7,557 nucleotides of DNA from Gammaproteobacteria bacterium (GTDB taxonomy: Bacteria > Pseudomonadota > Gammaproteobacteria > Steroidobacterales > SZUA-146): the NCBI GenBank assembly GCA_003228965.1, contig QIGP01000279.1, positions 1 to 7,557 on the forward strand. Reading direction: 5' to 3'. Positions 1-6,543 of this stretch are shown piece by piece. The translations under genes and the position numbers were made by a program. A model generated the notes under the pieces. It saw nothing but the letters and a program-made list of their open reading frames with translations, was not told the DNA's origin and made no database searches. How positions within the stretch are numbered: the first letter of the stretch is position 1; the number at the start of each line of letters is the position of its first letter.

Positions 1-842
1 GGTTTCATGAACCCCTGCCCCCATTTCTCGTTGTACTCTTTCAACGGATCCTGAATTTCTACCGTGGACAAAGGCGCTTTCTTGTTAAGGAAGACCAGCA
101 GCTTTGACTGAACGTCTTTCAGCATATCGAGGTACACCTTTAAATCAGCTTTTGTGGCCAAAGGACCGTGACCTGGAATAATTTGCGTATTTTCGTCGCC
201 AACTTCCATGAGACGCTCAACAGTACGAATCAAGCCGCTAAGACTGCCACCAGAGCTTGTATCAATAAACGGATAGGAGCCGTTAAAGAAAATATCACCC
301 GCGTGAATGACGTTGTTCTTAACAAAGTACAGAATGGAATCGCCGTCGGTATGGCTATAGGGCTGATGAATGACTCTGATTTCGTCGTCGTTAAAATAAA
401 ACGTCATGCGACTGTTAAACGTGATGACGGGAAGCGCAACGTCGGGCGATGCCTTAACCTCAGCATTAAGCGCTTTCATTGTTTGGTCGCTACTCATTCT
501 TTTGCGCACGTTGTCGTGAGCAACAATGGTTACGCCCTGCTTCCCAAGGTTTTCATTACCGCCGGTGTGGTCACCGTGCCAATGCGTGTTAATGACAAAA
601 CGAATCGGTTTGTCGCTTAGTTTGTCGACGGCCGCTGTTATGCGGTCGGTCAGAGGAGCGAACTGATCGTCAACCAGAAACACACCATCATCGCCAATCG
701 AGACGCCAATGTTGCCGCCACGTGCTTGTAGCATATACATGGAGTCTGTGACTTGCGTGGTCGAAACCTTCACATCTTCCATTTGAGCTAGCGCTGAAAC
801 GCCAAGTGCCAATGCACCAAATCCTGCTAACCACTGTTTCAT
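1..842 (-). CDS. Exported MBL-fold metallo-hydrolase (3' end cut by window)
   Basis: Metallo-beta-lactamase superfamily hydrolase, probably periplasmic and binding two zinc ions; the substrate cannot be told from sequence. Starting at the ATG at 840-842, the first 19 residues form a Sec-type signal peptide (short basic start, hydrophobic core, ALA|Q cleavage site). The metal ligands are all present: the HxHxDH motif at His87, His89, Asp91 and His92, then His164, Asp183 in AGD, and His225 in PGHG. The 280 residues seen end in a W-G-x-GF-type tail, so probably only a short C-terminal piece lies beyond the window. The overall pattern resembles SoxH/subclass-B-like periplasmic MBL proteins, but no resistance function should be assumed. 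A G-rich stretch (GGGGG, 7 bases before the ATG) may serve as ribosome site. It follows the asparaginase-domain gene by 59 bases and is probably cotranscribed with it. Confidence 0.9.
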   Translation of the reverse strand, partial: MKQWLAGFGALALGVSALAQMEDVKVSTTQVTDSMYMLQARGGNIGVSIGDDGVFLVDDQFAPLTDRITAAVDKLSDKPIRFVINTHWHGDHTGGNENLGKQGVTIVAHDNVRKRMSSDQTMKALNAEVKASPDVALPVITFNSRMTFYFNDDEIRVIHQPYSHTDGDSILYFVKNNVIHAGDIFFNGSYPFIDTSSGGSLSGLIRTVERLMEVGDENTQIIPGHGPLATKADLKVYLDMLKDVQSKLLVFLNKKAPLSTVEIQDPLKEYNEKWGQGFMK

Positions 843-901
843 TGTTCTACCCCCATCCAAATCATGCCTGTCGGCAACAAATCACTGTATCGGACAATCA
901 A

Positions 902-1399
902 TTAGTCAATTAATTCAAACGCCATTCTATCCCGGTTTTTGACCACTTTGTCACCCGGAAATACCTGACCATTCATTGAAATGAACACGCCAGGACCTCG
1001 GCATTGAACCGCGGCCATAGCCATTCCGACGTTAAAAATGGCGTCTGTGGAGCGAAAACGTGCCGGGTTCAATGCTCCGGTTATAACCACCGTTTTGCCT
1101 TGCTGCACAACACCTGCATTTAGCAGTGCCTCCGCCGTGTTGGTCATAGTATCTGTGCCATGGGTGATGATGATGTGAGTCTCGCTTGCGGCCAACGCCG
1201 CCTCCACAATCACGGCCCTGTCGTCGTCGGTCAACTCCAGACTGTCCTTTCGCATCAAGGGCGTTACGTCGTAGTCCACAGTGACTCTCGATTCTTTCAA
1301 AATAAGGCCTGCGGTAGGTTCCCCCACCTCAAATTCGCTGGTCGCATCGAAATACACTTTGTCGATGGTCCCGCCTGTAGTCAGAATTCGTACACTCAC
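902..1399 (-). CDS. Stand-alone asparaginase N-terminal domain protein
   Basis: A 165-residue protein made only of the N-terminal domain of the type I/II asparaginase/glutaminase family, which hydrolyses the side-chain amide of Asn or Gln. Visible motifs are TGGTI (Thr8-Ile12) with the candidate nucleophile Thr11, and HGTDTM (80-85) with Thr82 and Asp83. Aligned by eye to E. coli asparaginase II, these match Thr12, Thr89 and Asp90, and Lys154 falls on catalytic Lys162; the flexible-loop Tyr25 position appears as Phe23. Usual enzymes are about 320 to 350 residues and have a C-terminal domain that completes the neighbouring subunit's active site; this protein stops (TAA) just after the N-domain. 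There is no signal peptide, so it is probably cytoplasmic. The start is GTG, chosen because AGGGG lies 7 bases upstream. Amide hydrolysis is inferred; another small amide or a binding role is possible. Confidence 0.88.
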   Translation of the reverse strand: MSVRILTTGGTIDKVYFDATSEFEVGEPTAGLILKESRVTVDYDVTPLMRKDSLELTDDDRAVIVEAALAASETHIIITHGTDTMTNTAEALLNAGVVQQGKTVVITGALNPARFRSTDAIFNVGMAMAAVQCRGPGVFISMNGQVFPGDKVVKNRDRMAFELID

Positions 1400-1406
1400 T
1401 TAACAT

Positions 1407-1411
1407 CCCCT
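1407..1411 (-). promoter_or_regulatory. Shine-Dalgarno site fixing the GTG start of the asparaginase-domain gene
   Basis: On the minus strand AGGGG lies 7 bases before the GTG at 1397-1399. No in-frame ATG occurs nearby; an ATG just after the AGGGG is in another frame. The good spacing supports translation from GTG. Confidence 0.55.
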
Positions 1412-1479
1412 AACATTAACCTGCGGAACAGCCATATCCTGCAAGTCACAAATCGTTTAACGTGCAAAGCGTTGTAAAG

Positions 1480-1495
1480 CAGGCGTCACCGCCTG
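1480..1495 (-). other. Perfect hairpin with the aminopeptidase stop codon in its loop
   Basis: On the minus strand CAGGCG-GTGA-CGCCTG forms a 6-bp GC-rich stem with a 4-base loop. The loop contains the TGA stop (1486-1488) of the M1 aminopeptidase gene. The stem is followed by CTTTACAA, not a run of T, so it is a poor Rho-independent terminator. It could act as a weak pause, or as a 3'-end stabiliser between the aminopeptidase and asparaginase-domain parts of one transcript. It could also be chance, because the stem is short. Confidence 0.35.
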
Positions 1496-4407
1496 GGTCC
1501 ACCCTGACTAAAGTAGGCCGCCGCCTGAGGTCGTTGAATCTTGGTCGACGCCGCACACACCTGCATTTGTTCCAGCGCGTTGTTCAAACGGCGCTCGCCA
1601 CCCGGTAGTTGCTGCAATCGAACTCTAAATACCCGGTCAATATCCGCCGACACTCCCTCGTCGCACAATCTCCTGGCAACCTGACTCAGGCTTGCTGCAT
1701 GGCGTGCAGGCATTTGTTCAATCAGTTCGTCCATGTTGGACTGTAACCATTCCCACGTTGGCTGAACATTTACGTCCTCTTCCATATGAGAAGAAAAAAG
1801 CCTCCGAATCTCGTTGCTGCGTAGCGTGTCACCTAGCGCACTATCGCGTAATTTAGCACCAAACTCCGGATCGCGACTGCGTGCAAGCGCTGAAAGAGCC
1901 GTATCCCGAAACCAGGCGTCGCTGCTCTGTAAGAACCGTTGATATAGAGCGTCAACGAACGCCTGACCGCCGTCTTGCACGCCCACCGTCAAGATGGTGT
2001 CCAATGTCGACCGGCTCACTGAGAGCGCTTCTTTTTCGTCACCCAAATACACGCGCGCTTTGGCAAGCGCAGCGCTTCGCGTAGGTTGGTCGTAGGCTAC
2101 TTCCGCCATGAAACTCGCCACGTCCGAATAGTGAATACGCATTTCGTTACTCGGCATGCTTTTTAAAAATTCGGCATCAAATGCCTGGTACGCTTTGAGG
2201 TCTTTGTATAAAGAAGCGGCGCGGCCGCGAATAGTCCAGCGTAATTTTGGATTATCGCCTAAATTGCCCTCGATGAAACTGATGGTGGGAAGCAGGCTTC
2301 GAGCCACGCTTGGGTACATTGATACGCTAAGCTGCTCAATTACTTTCCAGGTCTCGGCCACGTCAAGTCTAGCGCTTGCGAAGCCTGCTCTTGCGCTATC
2401 GGCGACTGACAACAGCTCCTTTTCGTTAAGCTGATCGGACGCATCGAGCAGCGTCGAATATTGCGACGAGGGCAAAAGCCAATGAAAGTAACCACCAAAG
2501 TCGGCGTTCGGCAACAGCCAATCGGGACATCCGCCCGCAAGTTTCACAGAAGTCTCGGCTCCCGATAGCAGCGTGCACTGTGTGAATACCTCACCACCGC
2601 GACCGAGCTTCATACAAACAGGCAAGATCCATTCACGTTCGGGATCGCCTTTGGAACCAATAGGCAGGTAGCGTGACTGGGTAAGCTCGACCGTGCCGCG
2701 CTCACAATCAAGCTCAGCCTCTATTAGCGGCACACCGTTTTGGAACAAAAAGGAGTCGGCCGCAGGTTGCAAATCCTGATTTGCTGCAACAGACAATGAT
2801 TCAATAAAGTCATGGACCGTCGCGTTGCTGTGAGCAAATTTGTTTATGTGTGACCTGACACCATCTCGAAATACGTCCTCGCCAATGTAGTGCTCGAACA
2901 TGCTCAACACGGCCCCGCCTTTGGCATAGGTGATGCCGTCAAACGCCGCAACAATATCGTCGTTATCCAACACAGGCTCACGAATTTGACGCGCACTAAT
3001 AAGGCCGTCTTCACCCATCGCATAGGCAGTGCGCTTTAGCTGCGCAATGTACGGTTTTTGCTCCGGATCGTAACCGGCTACTGCTTTGTAAGACATCCAC
3101 GTTGCAAATGATTCGTTCAGCCATATATCGTTCCACCACGGCATGGTGACAAGATTACCAAACCACATGTGTGCCAACTCGTGTGCCATGACCGACGCGT
3201 AGTCCCGTTTTTGCTGGGGTGACGCATCGTCTTTCAGCAACAGGAGCCTTTCACGAAACGTAATGGCGCCGATGTTCTCCATTGCACCCGCCTCAAAATC
3301 GGGAACGGCGATAATGTCGAGTTTCGCGTACGGATAAGGTCGGTCGAAATAGGTTTCCAGAGACTCCAAAATAGCGCCAGTCTCCTGCATAGCGTACGCA
3401 AGCTCAGGACCCTTTCCTTTAATGGCGACACCGCGAAACGGTAGCGGCTCTTTACGTACGGCGTTGGGCGGTATCGCGCCGCCGTCTACGATGTCCAGCG
3501 GCCCCACCGCAATGGCGAACAAGTAAGTGGTCATTGGGGGCGACGGTGCAAAGCGAATGCGTTTCATGCCCGAACTTAGTGACGTCTGTTCTACGGCCTG
3601 TGTGTTGGCAAGAGCCTCATGTTCCTCGCGAACATTTAGCGTCAGCTCAAAAGGGGTCTTGAACGCCGGCTCATCAAACGACGGAAACGCTTCTCGCGCG
3701 TAAATAGATGCCATTTGGGTAAACGCGTAGCTTGAGCCCTGCGCTTCTACTTTGTACAGGCCGTGAAGCAATAGCCCAAAGTCTGCGGAGTAGTCAAATT
3801 CCAAAACTACGTTACCCGCTTGCAATGGCCGTTCGAACTCAAGCCTGGCAATGCCGTCGGCATGCACCTGAGTGTAGGTCGCCTGTACTTTCTTCCCGCT
3901 GGGCAACAACGCCTCAATCGCCGTTACATCAAGTCCGTTACCGTGCAGATAAATTCGGTCCGTATCTTGTAAAAGCTCTACGGCAATGTCGACGTGACCT
4001 GAGAACCGCTCCTCTTCGGGCACAACAGTTAGCTCCAGCGCGTAACTTAACGGCCTGACGCCTGCAGGCAGCAAACCTCTTGGCAGTGTGTTGTCCGCCT
4101 GTTCAAGCGTAGGCCTTTTAAGTGCGTTAGGCTTGGCCTTGAAACGGTCACTGGCTGACGCGACAGACCCGGCTTCTTCTGCGACTTTCGCTGTAGTTAA
4201 CAACGGCGCCACTATCGTCGTAGCCTGCGAAGGAGACGCGGCGTTTGAGTCTATTTGCACCGTGTCTTGTGGCCTTGAGTCTTGTGCCTCAATTCTGCTG
4301 TCCATAACGTTCGCAGAAGGTTCTGGTTCTGATTCCGACGCAGGACCACTGTCGTCGCTACACGCGACCAGGGTAAACAGTAACAACGCTGACAGTATTC
4401 TCTTCAT
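1486..4407 (-). CDS. Outer-membrane-type lipoprotein M1 family aminopeptidase
   Basis: A 973-residue zinc aminopeptidase of the M1 (aminopeptidase N-like) family, which removes N-terminal residues from peptides. Residues 1-16 are a lipoprotein signal with lipobox LVAC and lipidated Cys16; Ser at +2 predicts outer-membrane sorting by the Lol rule. A Ser/Pro/Glu/Asp-rich, probably disordered tether runs to about residue 107. The N-terminal beta domain follows (about 110-300). The catalytic domain has GAMEN at 374-378, the zinc site His409-Glu410-x2-His413 with Glu432 18 residues on (NESFATW), and transition-state Tyr494. After FQNGVP (555-560) come a beta-sandwich with Cys568, Cys598, Cys611 and Cys627, possibly disulfide-bonded, and a helical ERAP1-like C-terminal region to the end. 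All key residues are intact. ATG start; AGG lies 6 bases upstream. Substrate preference is not readable. It heads a possible three-gene operon with the asparaginase-domain gene 86 bases downstream. Confidence 0.96.
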   Translation of the reverse strand: MKRILSALLLFTLVACSDDSGPASESEPEPSANVMDSRIEAQDSRPQDTVQIDSNAASPSQATTIVAPLLTTAKVAEEAGSVASASDRFKAKPNALKRPTLEQADNTLPRGLLPAGVRPLSYALELTVVPEEERFSGHVDIAVELLQDTDRIYLHGNGLDVTAIEALLPSGKKVQATYTQVHADGIARLEFERPLQAGNVVLEFDYSADFGLLLHGLYKVEAQGSSYAFTQMASIYAREAFPSFDEPAFKTPFELTLNVREEHEALANTQAVEQTSLSSGMKRIRFAPSPPMTTYLFAIAVGPLDIVDGGAIPPNAVRKEPLPFRGVAIKGKGPELAYAMQETGAILESLETYFDRPYPYAKLDIIAVPDFEAGAMENIGAITFRERLLLLKDDASPQQKRDYASVMAHELAHMWFGNLVTMPWWNDIWLNESFATWMSYKAVAGYDPEQKPYIAQLKRTAYAMGEDGLISARQIREPVLDNDDIVAAFDGITYAKGGAVLSMFEHYIGEDVFRDGVRSHINKFAHSNATVHDFIESLSVAANQDLQPAADSFLFQNGVPLIEAELDCERGTVELTQSRYLPIGSKGDPEREWILPVCMKLGRGGEVFTQCTLLSGAETSVKLAGGCPDWLLPNADFGGYFHWLLPSSQYSTLLDASDQLNEKELLSVADSARAGFASARLDVAETWKVIEQLSVSMYPSVARSLLPTISFIEGNLGDNPKLRWTIRGRAASLYKDLKAYQAFDAEFLKSMPSNEMRIHYSDVASFMAEVAYDQPTRSAALAKARVYLGDEKEALSVSRSTLDTILTVGVQDGGQAFVDALYQRFLQSSDAWFRDTALSALARSRDPEFGAKLRDSALGDTLRSNEIRRLFSSHMEEDVNVQPTWEWLQSNMDELIEQMPARHAASLSQVARRLCDEGVSADIDRVFRVRLQQLPGGERRLNNALEQMQVCAASTKIQRPQAAAYFSQGGPRR

Positions 4408-4476
4408 AGTGCGCCTAATCTCAAGCTATACAGCAAAGAATGCGCCACTAGCCTCGTTCGCCACTGGTGCCCCGGG

Positions 4477-4503
4477 AGTATACCCCGATTTCACGCCTAT
4501 CCA
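4477..4503 (-). promoter_or_regulatory. Possible sigma-70 promoter for the aminopeptidase gene
   Basis: In the 115-base gap upstream of the aminopeptidase, the minus strand reads TGGATA (4498-4503; 4 of 6 matches to TTGACA), then a 15-base spacer, then TATACT (4477-4482; 5 of 6 matches to TATAAT). The spacer is shorter than the usual 17 and the -35 box is imperfect. The predicted start would leave a leader of about 60 bases before the ATG at 4407. No clear terminator follows the upstream sulfotransferase gene, so read-through is also possible. Confidence 0.3.
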
Positions 4504-4522
4504 GCCTGCCGGAGAGTAGATG

Positions 4523-6433
4523 TCAGGTAGTAAGGAGCCCGTCTCCCAGCGCTTGCGTGAGAGGTTCAAGATGGGTGGAATAGTGCTCCCACTGAGCGAG
4601 CGCGTCGGCGTACATAGGTTGACGTACCTGGGCTGCACTCAAGGTTCTAACGGGCCTTTTGTTCGTATGAAAATCAAGACATGCCTTGTCCCAGCCAAGG
4701 CCACAATGTGCGACGAGCCTGCGTGAAACTGTTTCCTGGTCGGAAACCAAAGCCTCATAATCCACGTGATGAATGCCCTCTCCAACCACGTCATCCCAGT
4801 GACTCATGAGTTGCCGGTAGAGCTGGTAGTAGTGGCCAAGCTCCGTTTGATCAAACGAATAGGCATGTCCCTGTGCCCCAAGATAGTTCTTGTAAATTGA
4901 CCAACAGGTTGCCATCGGGTGGCGCCGTGCGTGAACAATCACTGCATCCGGCAACGCGCAACGGATCAATCCCACCTGTAAAAAATTAGCCGGCATTTTA
5001 TCGACGACAAACCGACTGTTCGGTGCAAGGGCCGCTATCCGCGACAGGTAGGCCTTGCCAATTTTTCTCAAGCTCTCTTTCCCACCCGTTTCCAGTTGCA
5101 TAAGTTTTTCAATGCCACCCAGCGTTGGACCGGACTCTCGAAACGCATCCTCAGTGCAACGCTCGATCCAGTCCAGCTCACCCGCACCATAAACGTCCGG
5201 GTGACTGGCTAGAATTTGTTCGATCAAACTTGTTCCAGACCTTGGCATACCCACCACAAATATGGGTCGCGGGAAGCCGGACAAGGTGTTGGTGTCTGGC
5301 TTATGACGTACTAAAAAGTCTTCGGTGAACACTCGTCTGGTTTGCGCCATCCACTTAACATCGTAGTCAATCGTGTAGGTGGTTTGCTGCCTGTGCAAAT
5401 GGTTAGCCTGCTGTATATGGGCATAGGCATCTTCGTAGAGCGCCGCGTCCTCTAACGCTTTGCCAAGACCATAATGCAGGTGCGTGCTCTGCTCACTGGA
5501 TAGGCCGTCAACTGTAAGTGCCTGGCGCATTCTATGAATGTGAGGGTGCTCCGCTGTGTGCCTGGTCAGTGACGCAATTAGTCGGTGTGCCCGGCCATTT
5601 GCGGAATCGTACTCAAGCGTGCACTCAAATGACGCTTTGGCATGCGCAAGATCACCTTGGTCCAATTGCACCAAACCCAGGGCGTAGTAGCCTTTGGAAT
5701 CGACAGGTTCAAGCGCTATCGCCTTTCGACAGTGTTCAATGGCAACTTCAAAATTACCAAGAACACGGTGTGCTCCGCCCAGGCTGATATGCGCTTGGGC
5801 AAATTTTGGCGCTCGGTCGACAGCGGTTTGAAAACACGCCAATGCTTGTTCGGTCAAACCCGCGCCAATCAACACGTTCCCACGCGTAAACAATAGCGGC
5901 AACGTAATCGGCTGTCCGGACCGCGCGTGCTCCTGCTCAGCCCGACCTATTGCATCGAGCGCACGGCCATGTTCGCCACGAGCCAGGAGCGCCGTGGCCA
6001 AGCCACGCCAGACCTCTGCAAGCTGTGGATTGAGCTGCAACGCTTTTTCGTAATTAATGATGGCCTGCTGAGGTTCTTCGGTAGCCAGCAAGAGATTACC
6101 CAGACTCGCCAACGTTTCAGGCGAAGCCGGATTTAGAAGTAGTGACTCACTGTAGGCTTCGACAGCTTTGTTGGGTTGAGAAGCCGCAAAGCACGCGTTG
6201 CCAAGATTAGCCAGTAATTGCGCATTGGTCGAATCAATTTTGCTCGCTTTGGTTAGCAGCTCTACGGCTGTGGAAGCGGCTCCGGACTGCAATTCCAAAA
6301 TACCCAGCCAATGAAAAGCTTCAGCGTTATCGCCCATTGCTAGCACTTGCTCATAGAGCTTGCGCGCCTCATCGACCTGACCGTTCTGGTGCTTTGCTAA
6401 CGCGTTCTCAAGTATGTGTGAAGTTTCTGTCAT
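4523..6433 (-). CDS. TPR-repeat sulfotransferase family protein
   Basis: A 636-residue protein in two halves. Residues 1 to about 290 are tandem 34-residue tetratricopeptide repeats, with recurring units such as LGNLLLATEEPQQAIINYEKAL and ALGLVQLDQGDLAHAKASFE, likely a protein-binding solenoid. From about residue 390 there is a PAPS-dependent sulfotransferase domain (Sulfotransfer_3-like): the 5'-phosphosulfate loop VGMPRSGTSLIEQIL (about 394-408), Glu419 in GAGELDW as a candidate base, and the 3'-phosphate motif with Arg504 and Ser512 (R-x7-S, in RRHPMATCWSIYKNYL). A conserved tail, NKRPVRTLSAAQVRQPMY (591-608), follows. By family it transfers sulfate from PAPS to a peptide or carbohydrate; the acceptor is unknown. 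There is no signal peptide or membrane segment, so it is probably cytoplasmic. The ATG at 6431-6433 was chosen; an in-frame TTG at 6467-6469 would add 12 residues but overlaps the putative -10 box. No strong ribosome site precedes either start. Confidence 0.92.
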   Translation of the reverse strand: MTETSHILENALAKHQNGQVDEARKLYEQVLAMGDNAEAFHWLGILELQSGAASTAVELLTKASKIDSTNAQLLANLGNACFAASQPNKAVEAYSESLLLNPASPETLASLGNLLLATEEPQQAIINYEKALQLNPQLAEVWRGLATALLARGEHGRALDAIGRAEQEHARSGQPITLPLLFTRGNVLIGAGLTEQALACFQTAVDRAPKFAQAHISLGGAHRVLGNFEVAIEHCRKAIALEPVDSKGYYALGLVQLDQGDLAHAKASFECTLEYDSANGRAHRLIASLTRHTAEHPHIHRMRQALTVDGLSSEQSTHLHYGLGKALEDAALYEDAYAHIQQANHLHRQQTTYTIDYDVKWMAQTRRVFTEDFLVRHKPDTNTLSGFPRPIFVVGMPRSGTSLIEQILASHPDVYGAGELDWIERCTEDAFRESGPTLGGIEKLMQLETGGKESLRKIGKAYLSRIAALAPNSRFVVDKMPANFLQVGLIRCALPDAVIVHARRHPMATCWSIYKNYLGAQGHAYSFDQTELGHYYQLYRQLMSHWDDVVGEGIHHVDYEALVSDQETVSRRLVAHCGLGWDKACLDFHTNKRPVRTLSAAQVRQPMYADALAQWEHYSTHLEPLTQALGDGLLTT

Positions 6434-6465
6434 GGCTTCGGTTTCACAGGAGGCATGGTCTCGCA

Positions 6466-6494
6466 ACAATAAGGTAGAAACGCAAACCTACCAA
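6466..6494 (-). promoter_or_regulatory. Possible sigma-70 promoter for the TPR-sulfotransferase gene
   Basis: Just past the terminator of the preceding gene, the minus strand has TTGGTA (6489-6494; 4 of 6 to TTGACA), a 17-base spacer, and TATTGT (6466-6471; 4 of 6 to TATAAT). Transcription would begin near 6459, leaving a short leader of about 25 bases before the ATG at 6433 and excluding the alternative TTG start at 6469. Both boxes are weak, so position after a terminator is the main support. Confidence 0.3.
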
Positions 6495-6525
6495 AAAGAA
6501 AAAGCCCCGACAAAGCGGGGCTTTT
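6490..6525 (-). terminator. Strong intrinsic terminator after the secreted P-domain protein gene
   Basis: A perfect 10-bp stem pairs 6500-6509 with 6516-6525 (AAAAGCCCCG / CGGGGCTTTT) around a 6-base loop. On the minus strand it is followed by a U-rich tract, CTTTTTCTTTTTGGT (revcomp of 6490-6504). It lies 18 bases past the TGA at 6544-6546. On the plus strand it also ends in TTTT, so it could work weakly in both directions. It separates the surface-protein gene from the sulfotransferase gene as transcription units. Confidence 0.93.
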
Positions 6526-6543
6526 CGTTAGCTTGGGTTCAGG

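Noticed and set aside
168..620. 150-codon open frame on the plus strand
   Set aside because: It lies opposite the MBL-fold gene, whose metal-binding motifs are intact; its own product has no recognisable domain and no ribosome site was seen.
4476..4490. GTATAC-centred palindrome with flanking G and C runs as a terminator after the sulfotransferase gene
   Set aside because: The stem cannot be extended cleanly, there is no loop of normal size and no T-tract; the same bases serve better as a -10 element.
4088..4519. 143-codon plus-strand frame starting MLSACSS, resembling a lipobox
   Set aside because: It is the complement of the aminopeptidase tether and signal region; the Ser/Ala-rich, lipoprotein-like start is a by-product of that composition.
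4426..4638. 70-codon minus-strand frame spanning the gap between the sulfotransferase and aminopeptidase genes
   Set aside because: It overlaps the 3' end of the sulfotransferase in another frame, shows no family features and no ribosome site; the gap is better explained as an upstream region.
6434..6469. TTG start adding 12 residues to the TPR-sulfotransferase
   Set aside because: TTG is a rare start, no ribosome site precedes it, it overlaps a putative -10 box, and the TPR region begins right after the ATG at 6433.
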